Source: Leptospira ognonensis | Lineage (GTDB): Bacteria; Spirochaetota; Leptospiria; Leptospirales; Leptospiraceae | DNA length: 8,629 bases | Reading direction: 5' to 3' | NCBI RefSeq assembly: GCF_004770745.1 | Contig: NZ_RQGD01000050.1 | Location: 1 to 8,629 of the forward strand | Shown: piece after piece, positions 1 through 6,293 of the stretch | Layout of the letters: each line of letters starts with the position of its first letter | How positions within the stretch are numbered: the stretch's first letter is position 1 | Position numbers and translations under genes: made by a program | The notes under the pieces: model-generated | Database searches by the model: none | Told to the model about the DNA's origin: nothing | The model's input: the letters and a program-made list of their open reading frames with translations, nothing else

Positions 1-74
1 AAGAAGGCGCGCCGACGCTAACGCCTCTGCGAGGCTCAGCTACGGACAACGTCGTGTAGCCTAGTTCGTTATGC
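1..74 (+). repeat. attC: attC site 1, right part only (cut by window edge)
   Basis: This is the 3' half of a type-A attC site. It holds the right arm of the CTTCTTGC/GCAAGAAG stem, a GCCTC-TGC-GAGGC hairpin at about 23-35, the L' box CGTGTAGC and the core R' GTTATGC at 68-74. Integrase cleavage between G68 and T69 separates the preceding cassette from the next one. The same segment recurs nearly unchanged at the ends of the sites at 1497-1660, 2304-2469, 3619-3781, 6128-6293 and 7752-7914. Its R'' half lies outside the window. Confidence 0.9.
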
Positions 75-946
75 GTAATGCCTTTAAATAAATTAAACAG
101 AGAATAAAATGAAAGGTTATATACACCATTTTCTACTTTATTCGGAAAGCCCTGAATTAACTTTTGAAACATTTAAAATAAAATATGATCTTCCTGAATT
201 CTTTCCGATAACAAATTTTGGTTTTTTTAAAAGTGGTATGTTATGGATGAATAATTCATATCTTGAAATAGTCAATTATCCAAAAAATTTACCTGTACCG
301 AATTCTAATCAATTAAAAAACCGCTTCGTTGGAATAGCTTTAAAGATAGATTTATCTCCTGAGCAGACATTGGAATTTCTGATTGAAAATAAAATTAATT
401 CCAGTGAAATTCTAAATGAAGATGTATTGGATAAAGATGGCAAAAATGTAACTATTGCAAAAATAATTTTATTGAATGATTATTTTCATGATTTTAGAAT
501 TTTCTTTGTTTTTGATACCAATGATTTCTTTGAAAAGAAAGAAAAAGAAATTTCAATGCAGAAATATTCCAATTTTACTAAATGTTGGATATCTACTCAT
601 GAATCCTTGAAGGCTATTGAATTGTTTGCTAAGCTTGGTTTGATCTCGTTGAACGAGAAAACATATCGAACATCTAAGGATCAAGCTATCGAAATTGTAG
701 ATTCCGAACATTCTTCAACTGAAATTATTTCTCTTGAAATACAAACAAATAATAGAAGTGTAAATATACTGAATGATCTAAATAATGAATCTTAAAGATA
801 AAAAGGCACTACGCATAACTGCGGCTGTTACGCTCCGCCGGAATACCGGCTCTGGCTTCGCCACATCCCTCTTCTGTCACTTGCCTTGCTTACGCAAGTC
901 GCGTGCCAGCTCCTGCGGATCGAGGGACGTCGTAAAGCCTAGTTCG
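69..946 (+). mobile_element. gene cassette 1 (VOC-like protein)
   Basis: This is a complete 878 bp cassette, bounded by G^TT cuts in the cores at 68-74 and 946-952. It has a 40 bp leader, one CDS and attC site 2. Its ends are complementary: 68-85 pairs with 802-819 at 17 of 18 positions, and the only mismatch is at position 11 (A at 78 against C at 809). Confidence 0.88.
109..795 (+). CDS. VOC/glyoxalase-fold-like protein of unknown substrate
   Basis: A 228-residue soluble protein with no signal peptide or membrane segment. The layout resembles the vicinal-oxygen-chelate (glyoxalase-like) family. It has an opening beta strand with adjacent histidines (HHFLLY, 6-11), a compact first module ending in NNSYLEIV (48-55), where E53 lies where a metal ligand often sits, and a strand at 73-81 (FVGIALKID). 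A second module follows around 116-137 with a hydrophobic RIFFVF strand. The last 40 residues are polar. By family analogy it could bind a metal and a small molecule such as a thiol adduct or antibiotic, but no substrate can be read from the sequence. The ATG start is preceded by a weak purine stretch (CAGAGAA). It is the only gene of its cassette, and its stop lies 17 bp before attC. The CDS is confident; the fold is a motif-level guess. Confidence 0.8.
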   Translation: MKGYIHHFLLYSESPELTFETFKIKYDLPEFFPITNFGFFKSGMLWMNNSYLEIVNYPKNLPVPNSNQLKNRFVGIALKIDLSPEQTLEFLIENKINSSEILNEDVLDKDGKNVTIAKIILLNDYFHDFRIFFVFDTNDFFEKKEKEISMQKYSNFTKCWISTHESLKAIELFAKLGLISLNEKTYRTSKDQAIEIVDSEHSSTEIISLEIQTNNRSVNILNDLNNES

Positions 947-952
947 TTATAC
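813..952 (+). repeat. attC: attC site 2 (type B interior)
   Basis: A 140 bp site with R'' GCATAAC at 813-819 and R' GTTATAC at 946-952. The L'' box GCTGTTACG pairs with L' CGTAAAGC, leaving one extra base as expected of an attC fold. The interior is the second subtype of this array (CTTCGCCACAT, CTTGC...GCAAG, GCGTGCCAGCTCC). R'' (GC) and R' (AC) do not match because R' is supplied by the next cassette. Confidence 0.9.
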
Positions 953-1496
953 GAAATCGCTTAAAGAGATTTAAATAAACTTTTGAACGCGAAAAAATAG
1001 CACGGATACGTTTCTATAAGTCAGTAAGAATTAAGAAATTAAGACCTACTTTACACTCGCGCTTTTTTGTTTCTCAGGCATATTTGCCGCAGGCTTTTAT
1101 TGGAGTATTCTGAGTTTGCAATTTAATCTCGGTGTTTCTTGGTCGCTTTTATTGGTCTGAATCGAAAATATTTCGAATCACGGTCGGGCTTTCTGTTTGC
1201 GACGGCTCTTTTAAGATTCCCTACGGAAGCGTGATTAGATACTCTTTGGATCGCAGCACGCGCGAGAAGAAAATAGGAAGATAATTCAGTGATTGTGCTT
1301 TGCGATAATTGTAGCTCTATCTTCTTACGGAAGCAAATGAAACAGAAAGACAAAATTAACTAGATAGTATTCTAGTTAAACTTATACTAATATTTTGCTT
1401 CGACTTTTAATGATTCTTTTTATTTATTGCGGCAAATTGCCTTAATTCGGAATGAAAAAAGCGTTCAAAAGAAAGAGAAAAGTTAAAAGCGACTTC
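953..1496. other. cassette 2 insert without an obvious gene
   Basis: No + strand frame of useful length with a ribosome binding site is present. On the - strand a frame of 76 codons runs from a TTG at 1353 down to 1123. It lacks a Shine-Dalgarno sequence, is rich in R, K and S and shows no domain, so it is not called as a gene. The insert holds a perfect inverted repeat at 1356-1379 and small palindromes at 1078-1089 (GGCATATTTGCC) and around 1430-1440 (GGCAAATTGCC). It may be an RNA- or promoter-bearing cassette, a small antisense gene, or a decayed gene. Confidence 0.5.
1356..1379. repeat. perfect 9-bp inverted repeat in cassette 2
   Basis: TTAACTAGA (1356-1364) and TCTAGTTAA (1371-1379) are exact complements around a 6-nt spacer (TAGTAT). 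The stem is AT-rich with no U-tract, so it does not look like an intrinsic terminator. It could be an operator for a dimeric regulator, and it lies immediately upstream of the - strand TTG frame that starts at 1353. Its function is inferred only. Confidence 0.5.
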
Positions 1497-1660
1497 GTAT
1501 AACTGCGGCTGCACGCTCCGCTCGGGACTTTCGCCCTCGCTCGGCCTAAAGGCACATTGTCCTCCGTCACGCTTCTTGCTCTGCAAGAAGACGCGCCGAC
1601 GCTAACGCCTTCTCAGAAGGCTCAGCTACGGACAACGTCGTGTAGCCTAGTTCGTTATGC
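1497..1660 (+). repeat. attC: attC site 3 (type A)
   Basis: A 164 bp site with R'' GTATAAC at 1497-1503 and R' GTTATGC at 1654-1660. L'' GCTGCACG pairs with the L' box GTGTAGC. Internal hairpins include the constant stem CTTCTTGC/GCAAGAAG with loop TCT, and GCCTTC/GAAGGC with loop TCA. The R''/R' mismatch reflects the different neighbouring cassettes. Confidence 0.92.
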
Positions 1661-1750
1661 GCCATGATCCAAAATTTCACTTTAAAAATAAAATATAAAG
1701 CGAAGAATAATAAGATTAATTACTCAAACTGTATCTAAAGGAAGATAAAA

Positions 1751-2026
1751 TTGCCAATTTGGATAAGAAAAACGTATAAAGAAAAAACTGAGAATTTTTT
1801 GCATTTATTGAAGGATGATTGGTCTTTACCCAATAATTTCGATGCTTTTGGCGAATGGCTTCAATCTGTTGATGAAACATTAGATAAGGATGCAGAATGG
1901 ATTGCAGATATAGGCTTCATGCCTAGACAAAACGCTACAGGAGGTGGTCCAGTTATCTCACTGGATTTAATGAAACTTTGTATCAGAAATAATATAGAAA
2001 TATATATTTCGGAATTTGGATCCTAA
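1751..2026 (+). CDS. small hypothetical protein, DUF4279-like C-terminal part
   Basis: A 91-residue acidic soluble protein. The start is TTG, supported by a good Shine-Dalgarno (AAGGAAGA) ending about five bases upstream, and no in-frame ATG gives a sensible alternative. Residues 64-91 (GGGPVISLDLMKLC followed by a short strand and EFG) resemble the end of DUF4279 domains, which have a Gly-rich turn, a Ser/Leu-led helix and a final beta strand. If so, the usual N-terminal half of that domain (about 120 residues in total) is shortened. DUF4279 proteins include predicted immunity-type proteins, but no role can be assigned here. A 24-codon frame at 1664-1738 ends just before the Shine-Dalgarno and could be a leader, though it lacks its own binding site. 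The family assignment is tentative. Confidence 0.6.
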   Translation: MPIWIRKTYKEKTENFLHLLKDDWSLPNNFDAFGEWLQSVDETLDKDAEWIADIGFMPRQNATGGGPVISLDLMKLCIRNNIEIYISEFGS

Positions 2027-2303
2027 ATATAAAAATATAATTTAAAAATTTGATTCTAAAAACAATAATAGTTACTGCAAGTAAAGGCTTAATCTAAATG
2101 AGAAATTGAACATTCTAGACATATATGACAAATATCAAAAGAAAAAACTTAACGTTTGAAAGAACATTAATTGAACAGAAGTAAATTAATCTAGGATAAA
2201 TCATTCAAATTGAATACGCAATTATTTTTAAGCTCAGATTTATTTCTAGCTATACAAAATAACTATGCAACCTATAATCAGTTATTTTTAAATGGATCAC
2301 AGC
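2027..2303. other. AT-rich tail of cassette 3, no supported gene
   Basis: About 277 bp lie between the small CDS and attC site 4. A TTG frame from 2210 runs straight through the attC site and is therefore not credible. The only repeated element noticed is TTATTTTTAA, at 2222-2231 and 2282-2291, which is weak in such AT-rich DNA. Cassettes elsewhere in this window end 7-21 bp after the stop codon, so this tail may be the remains of a second, decayed gene. Confidence 0.4.
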
Positions 2304-2469
2304 GTATAACTTCGGCTGAAACGCTGCGCTCGGGACCTTCAGCCCTCGCTCGGCCTAAAGGCACATTGTCCTCCGTCACGCTTCTTGCTCTGCAAGAAGG
2401 CGCGCCGACGCTAACGCCTGCGCAGCAGGCTCAGCTACGGACAACGTCGTGTAGCCTAGTTCGTTATAC
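2304..2469 (+). repeat. attC: attC site 4 (type A)
   Basis: A 166 bp site with R'' GTATAAC at 2304-2310 and R' GTTATAC at 2463-2469. It has the constant CTTCTTGC-TCT-GCAAGAAG stem and a GCCTGC/GCAGGC hairpin whose outer pairs match the other copies while the inner pairs co-vary. The left L'' box (GCTGAAACG) is diverged from the L' complement. Confidence 0.9.
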
Positions 2470-2877
2470 GAAATCGCTGCAAGGATTAGTCGTAGGTTCC
2501 GCGGGAGATTTAAGAATGTGGATTCTTTCGAAGGGATGACGCTTTTTTATTGAGTTTTTTAATGTTTGATCCCAGGATTATTTGTCGTCGAAATGGAATT
2601 CTAATTTGAGTAAACCATTCTCCTATTCTACGAGATTGACGATCCTCTCTTCGTGATGTTAAATATACCAATCGAAGTAACGCGGAAGAAATTCCTTTCT
2701 TCGACGAACATTTTTTAGTAGAATATGTCGCAACTTCGTATAACTTCTGCTTACCGCTGCGCTTCGGGACTGTCGCCCTTGCTAGGGCTTCGCCACATTC
2801 CTCTTCTGTCACTTGCCTTGCATACGCAAGTCGCGTGCCAGCTCCTACGGAACGAGGAACGTCGGTAAGTTCGTTCG
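2464..2877 (+). mobile_element. gene cassette 4, short, no sense-strand gene
   Basis: At 414 bp this is the smallest complete cassette. It has only about 268 bp of insert plus attC site 5. The ends pair at 2463-2477 with 2730-2744, 13 of 15 positions. Both exceptions (positions 11 and 13) become T.G wobbles on the bottom strand. The insert is less AT-rich than the coding cassettes. Confidence 0.85.
2470..2737. other. cassette 4 insert; possible short - strand frame
   Basis: No + strand gene is visible. One - strand frame is open from within attC site 5 (about 2812) down to 2510. The cassette-derived part reads as a basic sequence with SRREDRQSRRIGEWF followed by a Lys-rich C-terminus. It has no ATG or Shine-Dalgarno inside the cassette, although a TTG near 2660 could start about 50 codons. 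It may be a small basic protein read against the array, a promoter or RNA cassette, or a gene fragment. It is left uncalled as a CDS. Confidence 0.4.
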
Positions 2878-2883
2878 TTATAC
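2738..2883 (+). repeat. attC: attC site 5 (type B)
   Basis: A 146 bp site with R'' GTATAAC at 2738-2744 and R' GTTATAC at 2877-2883, which happen to match. The L boxes are CTTACCG and CGGTAAG, fully complementary yet different from every other site, so they co-vary. The interior is the type B module shared with sites 2 and 7. Confidence 0.92.
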
Positions 2884-3775
2884 GACATTACGCAAAATTG
2901 AACCAATAAATAAAAAATGAGAATCATCGTGATTGCTTCAATTTCCCTACTAGCTTTCAGTTCATTATTAACACTAAGTTCCCAATATATAACTGTAGTG
3001 AATCTAAGATTACTTTGTAGTTTTGCATTTCTTCTTTCTATATCGGTTCCTACTATCCTCGGACAAAGAAATGACAATGATTTGTTCAAGCAAACCCTTT
3101 TATTTTTAAGCCCATTATTTCTACTTAATGAAAATCATATAACTGTATATTTCATTTTATTTCTATTAATTATATATCTAATATCCTTAGTTAGATTTAA
3201 ATTTAATACCTTCGGAAAATCAGTTCTAATTTTTTATATATTGATACTTTTCATTCTAACAATTGGTCTGTTTATCAAAGATTATCTACATCAAGAATAT
3301 AAGAATAAAGATCATATTGAAGAAAATTACATATATTCACCTAATAAACAAAGCCTTCTTAAAACTAAATTTATTGATGAAGGAGGATTAGGATCATCTT
3401 CCTCGATTATTCTTTACAAGAATTTAGATTCATTCTTTAAACAAGAAATCGAATTTTGTTATAATAAACCGAATGAAAATATTAAATGGGATAATGACGA
3501 CGAATTTCAATTAGATGAAATTTTAGTTGAAATAAAAAGAATTAATTTTGTATTACCGAGACCAAAATCAGGGAAATGCATTGACCAGTTAGACTAAAAT
3601 TGTTGATTGCGTAACGTCGTATAACTGCGGCTGACACGCTCCGCTCGGGTCTTTCGCCCTCGCTCGGCCTAAAGGCACATTGTCCTCCGTCACGCTTCTT
3701 GCGAGGCAAGAAGACGCGCCGACGCTAACGTCTCTACGAGACTCAGCTACGGACAACGTCGTGTAGCCTAGTTCG
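2878..3775 (+). mobile_element. gene cassette 5 (membrane protein)
   Basis: This is a complete 898 bp cassette with a 39 bp leader, one CDS and attC site 6. The ends pair at 2877-2895 with 3607-3625, 18 of 19 positions. The single exception is again at position 11. Confidence 0.9.
2917..3597 (+). CDS. integral membrane protein with DUF5412-like C-terminal domain
   Basis: A 226-residue protein in two parts. Residues 1-122 are strongly hydrophobic, with about four or five membrane spans near 3-20, 28-48, 57-71, 76-94 and 102-121. Residues 128-226 are hydrophilic. This tail (SPNKQSLLKTKFIDEGGLGSS, then NIKWDNDDEF) looks like the DUF5412 type, in which a Ser-Pro-Asn/Asp-Gly opening is followed by beta strands and a conserved W-D patch, probably outside the cytoplasmic membrane. 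The function of that family is unknown. No convincing Shine-Dalgarno precedes the ATG; the leader is A-rich. It is the only gene in its cassette and its stop lies 21 bp before attC. Integron cassettes often carry such small membrane proteins. The CDS is confident; the domain name comes from pattern recognition only. Confidence 0.85.
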   Translation: MRIIVIASISLLAFSSLLTLSSQYITVVNLRLLCSFAFLLSISVPTILGQRNDNDLFKQTLLFLSPLFLLNENHITVYFILFLLIIYLISLVRFKFNTFGKSVLIFYILILFILTIGLFIKDYLHQEYKNKDHIEENYIYSPNKQSLLKTKFIDEGGLGSSSSIILYKNLDSFFKQEIEFCYNKPNENIKWDNDDEFQLDEILVEIKRINFVLPRPKSGKCIDQLD

Positions 3776-3781
3776 TTATGC
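3619..3781 (+). repeat. attC: attC site 6 (type A)
   Basis: A 163 bp site with R'' GTATAAC at 3619-3625 and R' GTTATGC at 3775-3781. L'' GCTGACACG pairs with CGTGTAGC, leaving one extrahelical base. The constant stem CTTCTTGC/GCAAGAAG carries loop GAG. The second hairpin is GTCTC/GAGAC, where the G-C pair of the other copies is replaced by T-A on both arms. Confidence 0.93.
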
Positions 3782-3798
3782 GACATTATTCAATTTTT

Positions 3799-3803
3799 AG
3801 GAG
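3799..3803 (+). promoter_or_regulatory. Shine-Dalgarno that fixes the lipoprotein start
   Basis: AGGAG lies 7 bases before the ATG at 3811. An in-frame ATG at 3778 sits inside the attC core and would add 11 residues (MRHYSIFRRKK) ahead of an otherwise textbook signal peptide, so 3811 is preferred. Confidence 0.8.
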
Positions 3804-3810
3804 AAAAAAA

Positions 3811-4674
3811 ATGAAGATAAAAACTATATTGCTTATAATTTTACTTGGAATTATATTCCAATGTAACAAAAACCCTATTGAAAATCGCGCTTTCGTAGAT
3901 GCAAGTGGAGGTTTAAGAATTAGATCAACGTCTGACCAAAATAGTGCAATTTTAACAACTATTCCTGATAAAGCAGAATTAATAATAATTGAGGAGAAAG
4001 GCGACGTTTTTGAAATATCGGGTAGAAAAGGTAAATGGACAAAAGTTAAATATAAACAATTTGAAGGATGGGTATTTGGTGGATTCATTAAATATCCTTT
4101 AAATGAAGACCAAACAAAAAATTCTAATATAAACTCAGACTCTATAACAGATTTCAATCTAAATAATGATGGAACTGTTACTAATAAGAAAGATAATTTA
4201 ATCTGGACACGTTGCTTCGCAAATTTTCAGAAAGAGACGGATGGCAAGTGTATCGATTTCTCGGATCAACATACCTTAACTTTTTCTGAAGCTAATCAAT
4301 TTTGCGAAAATTTGGAGTTAGCAGGAAATTCTGACTGGAGATTACCTACTAAATCAGATTTGATGAATTTGTATGATTGTAAAAACAGCAACGTAGATGG
4401 AAATCATATAGAATCAAAAGAAAATTATAATGGAGAAGGCTGTGGTAAGGTAAATGGACAAGCAATCTTCGCTATAAAACCGGAAATTTTTGCGAATAAT
4501 CAATGGGCTGGACAATATACCTGGACTTCAACTGAAGCAGGCATAGAATACGATCCGATTGATCGATCGGTAATGGGAAAACAATATTGGGCAGCATTAA
4601 ATTTTCGAACAGGATTGCTAGGTAAATTCGGAGGCGAAAACACAAGAGGCTCAGTTATGTGTATCAGAAACTAA
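3811..4674 (+). CDS. predicted lipoprotein with SH3b and Lcl (DUF1566) domains
   Basis: A 287-residue exported protein. Residues 1-17 form a lipoprotein signal peptide (MKIKTILLIILLGIIFQ) and C18 is the likely lipidated cysteine. The lipobox (IFQC) is loose, as is tolerated in spirochaetes. Residues 26-95 form a bacterial SH3 domain (GLRIRSTSD, then GKWTKVKY and EGWVFGGFI), usually a cell-wall or peptide-binding module. After a polar linker, residues 115-287 form an Lcl C-terminal/DUF1566 domain with its hallmarks NNDGTVTNKKDNLIW, a SEANQFCENL helix, AGNSDWRLPT, YTWTSTE and RGSVMCIRN. Seven cysteines are present, six of them after C18, which suggests disulfides outside the cytoplasm. Lcl-type domains occur in many surface lipoproteins and adhesin-like proteins, so a surface or periplasmic binding role is likely but unproven. 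It is the only gene in its cassette and its stop lies 20 bp before attC. Confidence 0.92.
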   Translation: MKIKTILLIILLGIIFQCNKNPIENRAFVDASGGLRIRSTSDQNSAILTTIPDKAELIIIEEKGDVFEISGRKGKWTKVKYKQFEGWVFGGFIKYPLNEDQTKNSNINSDSITDFNLNNDGTVTNKKDNLIWTRCFANFQKETDGKCIDFSDQHTLTFSEANQFCENLELAGNSDWRLPTKSDLMNLYDCKNSNVDGNHIESKENYNGEGCGKVNGQAIFAIKPEIFANNQWAGQYTWTSTEAGIEYDPIDRSVMGKQYWAALNFRTGLLGKFGGENTRGSVMCIRN

Positions 4675-4693
4675 ATTAATAAATTTCAACGTC

Positions 4694-4857
4694 GCATAAC
4701 TGCGACTTAACGCTTCGCTTCGGGACTTGCGCCCTCGCTCGGGCTACGCCACATTCCTCTTCTGTCACTCGCTTGCGTACGCAAGCTGCGTGCCAGTCCC
4801 TAACGTCCCGTTCGGGACTCAGGGTCGAGGAACGTCGTTAAGTCTAGTTCGTTATGC
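4694..4857 (+). repeat. attC: attC site 7 (type B, expanded)
   Basis: A 164 bp site with R'' GCATAAC at 4694-4700 and R' GTTATGC at 4851-4857. L'' GACTTAACG and L' CGTTAAGTC are perfect complements with a sequence unlike the other sites. The type B interior has an additional hairpin GTCCC-GTTC-GGGAC near 4805-4818, which makes it longer than sites 2 and 5. Confidence 0.92.
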
Positions 4858-4898
4858 GCCAGATTTTTAAAATAATAAATTTAAAAGAAAAACAATGA
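4854..4898 (+). promoter_or_regulatory. attC-borne mini-ORF ending in ATGA at the sensor start
   Basis: The ATG inside the core GTTATGC opens a 14-codon frame (MRQIFKIINLKEKQ). Its TGA stop (4896-4898) overlaps the ATG of the following gene (4895-4897). The main gene has no good Shine-Dalgarno, so coupled re-initiation is a reasonable inference. Whether the mini-ORF is itself translated cannot be seen. Confidence 0.45.
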
Positions 4899-6118
4899 AA
4901 ACAGAAATATTGAACTATTTAGAAAATTTGTTTCCAGGTTCGCGGATAATCGAGAATTCTATTAAGCTTGATTCTTCAATAGAAAACAATAAGAACAGAA
5001 AATCGATGAATATTTCGCTAATGGATACTATTTATGAAGTAACAAAATTAAATACCTTCAATTCAATTGATTCGTTTCTATTTCGATTAGTAGCAAATAA
5101 ATTAGAAGAATTTCATAATCTTGAATTAAACCATGAAATTTCTAAGTTGATCATTGAGAATATTTTTGATAACGCAATCCTACGAAGTTTTATTTTTGAG
5201 GAATTTGAGAATTATGAACTTACCTATCGAAGTAACCTGGTAACCGATTTACTTAACGGACTCCAGTATTGGAGAAATAAAACCTATGAAGGAAAAAATA
5301 TTTCATTCGGATTTATAATAGATGGATCTCTCGAGAGAAGCTATAATAACCATGAAATTTTCAACAATATCCAAAATCACATAACGAAAGATTACTTTGC
5401 ACCTCTTAGCGATGGAATGTGTAGTTTCCTAAGTATAAATCTTGAAGGAGAAATAATAGGAATAAACCAATTTGATACATTTCATGATGGTTCAATGCTT
5501 CCTTATCGATTTAGTACGGTCAATAATTTAAGAAATTCAAGTGTTCTTATACAAACTAGATTAGGAGATATTTTATTAATTAAAGAAGGAAATCTGAAAT
5601 TTGTAAAAAAGAATCAACAATGGATACAATTCGATACAAATTCCTTGATGCATAAAATTAGTGCAAATTTAAATATCTATGAGAAAAAATTAAAAGAAGC
5701 AGTATTCCAAACATGCTTAGATATTTCTTTGGCAAAAACCGGAGGAGTATTAGCAGTTGTCGATGACGAACATTTTCAAAGTAAAAAATTCATTTCTAAC
5801 GATTTAAATGACGATTCAAATTTTCAAAATAAAAAGAGATTCCTATATTCATTAACAAAAGGGTATAAGTTTCAAGATCTCTCCAGATCTTTAAGAAAGG
5901 AAATACTCAGCATTGATGGAAGTACTGTTATAAATCGCCATGGTTATATCTTATTAATAGGCACAATTATAAAAATTTCAGGCGGTAGTCTAGGTGGTGG
6001 AAGAACAGCTGCAAGTGTCGAATTATCAAAATCTGGCGCTGCAGTAAAACTTTCAACTGACGGTTATATTGAAGTATATATTGACGGAAATAGAACACCA
6101 GTCATGAAAATCGATTAA
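4895..6118 (+). CDS. DisA_N-like (diadenylate cyclase-fold) sensor protein, probably non-catalytic
   Basis: A 407-residue soluble protein. Residues 1-260 are a mostly unassigned N-terminal region containing YEGKNISFGFIID (131-143) and PLSDGMCSFLSINLEGEIIGI (170-190). Residues about 265-400 match the DisA_N/DAC fold. The order is a helix plus strand (AVFQTCLDISLAKTGGVLAVVDDE, 269-292), DGS at 341-343 in place of the catalytic DGA, a core strand HGYILLIG (349-356), GGSLGGGRTAAS (363-374) where active cyclases have G-T-R-H-R-A-A, and a closing strand pair YIEVYIDG (391-398). The RHR nucleotide-binding motif is broken, so cyclase activity is doubtful and a role in sensing a nucleotide is more likely. 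Comparable DisA_N-derived 'DACN' sensor domains have been predicted in bacterial conflict systems next to PRTase effectors, which is what follows here. No clear Shine-Dalgarno is present. Confidence 0.88.
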   Translation: MKTEILNYLENLFPGSRIIENSIKLDSSIENNKNRKSMNISLMDTIYEVTKLNTFNSIDSFLFRLVANKLEEFHNLELNHEISKLIIENIFDNAILRSFIFEEFENYELTYRSNLVTDLLNGLQYWRNKTYEGKNISFGFIIDGSLERSYNNHEIFNNIQNHITKDYFAPLSDGMCSFLSINLEGEIIGINQFDTFHDGSMLPYRFSTVNNLRNSSVLIQTRLGDILLIKEGNLKFVKKNQQWIQFDTNSLMHKISANLNIYEKKLKEAVFQTCLDISLAKTGGVLAVVDDEHFQSKKFISNDLNDDSNFQNKKRFLYSLTKGYKFQDLSRSLRKEILSIDGSTVINRHGYILLIGTIIKISGGSLGGGRTAASVELSKSGAAVKLSTDGYIEVYIDGNRTPVMKID

Positions 6119-6127
6119 AAATCCGGC

Positions 6128-6293
6128 GCATAACTGCGGCTGACACGCTACGCTTCGGGACTTGCGCCCTCGCTCGGCCTAAAGGCACATTGTCCTCCGT
6201 CACGCTTCTTGCTCCGCAAGAAGGCGCGCCGACGCTAACGCCTTCTTCGAAGGCTCAGCTACGGACAACGTCGTGTAGCCTAGTTCGTTATGC
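6128..6293 (+). repeat. attC: attC site 8 (type A)
   Basis: A 166 bp site with R'' GCATAAC at 6128-6134 and R' GTTATGC at 6287-6293. L'' GCTGACACG pairs with CGTGTAGC. The constant stem CTTCTTGC/GCAAGAAG carries loop TCC, and the second hairpin is GCCTTC/GAAGGC. It separates the sensor gene from its apparent partner. Confidence 0.93.

Larger units (their letters stand above)
947..1654 (+). mobile_element. gene cassette 2, no sense-strand gene
   Basis: This is a complete 708 bp cassette including attC site 3. Its ends pair as in the other cassettes: 946-962 with 1487-1503 at 16 of 17 positions, with the usual A/C exception at position 11. About 540 bp between the two attC sites contain no convincing + strand reading frame. 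The insert is clearly less AT-rich than the coding cassettes, which suggests a different origin. Confidence 0.85.
1655..2463 (+). mobile_element. gene cassette 3 (small TTG-start protein)
   Basis: This is a complete 809 bp cassette with an unusually long 96 bp leader, a 91-codon CDS, about 277 bp of AT-rich DNA with no clear gene, and attC site 4. The terminal complementarity is 1654-1671 with 2293-2310, at 15 of 18 positions. Besides the usual position 11 exception, positions 6 and 10 also differ, so this is the least conserved pair of long arms. Confidence 0.85.
3776..4851 (+). mobile_element. gene cassette 6 (SH3b/Lcl lipoprotein)
   Basis: This is a complete 1076 bp cassette with a 35 bp leader, one CDS and attC site 7. 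The ends pair at 3775-3788 with 4687-4700, 12 of 14 positions, with the position 11 exception. It has the shortest terminal pairing in the array. Confidence 0.9.
4852..6287 (+). mobile_element. gene cassette 7 (DisA_N-like sensor)
   Basis: This is a complete 1436 bp cassette with a 43 bp leader, one CDS and attC site 8. The terminal pairing is the longest here: 4851-4870 with 6115-6134, 19 of 20 positions. The position 11 exception is present, and the right arm includes the stop codon of the CDS. Confidence 0.92.

Noticed and set aside
1123..1353. - strand 76-codon TTG frame in cassette 2
   Set aside because: It has no Shine-Dalgarno, biased composition and no recognisable domain, so it is noted within the cassette entry but not called as a gene.
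1664..1738. 24-codon ATG frame upstream of the TTG-start gene
   Set aside because: It has no binding site of its own, and short frames are expected by chance in such DNA.
2210..2539. TTG-start frame running through attC site 4
   Set aside because: Two thirds of it translates attC sequence and the next cassette's start. There is no good ribosome binding site and no domain.
2751..3089. - strand 112-codon frame
   Set aside because: It overlaps attC site 5 and the start of the membrane protein gene in antisense, with no domain.
3589..3786. - strand frame beginning MSHNELGYTTLSVAE
   Set aside because: It is almost entirely the reverse complement of attC site 6. The same peptide appears opposite other type A sites.
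3786..4157. - strand 123-codon frame
   Set aside because: It is antisense to the lipoprotein gene, whose SH3b domain and signal peptide are unmistakable.
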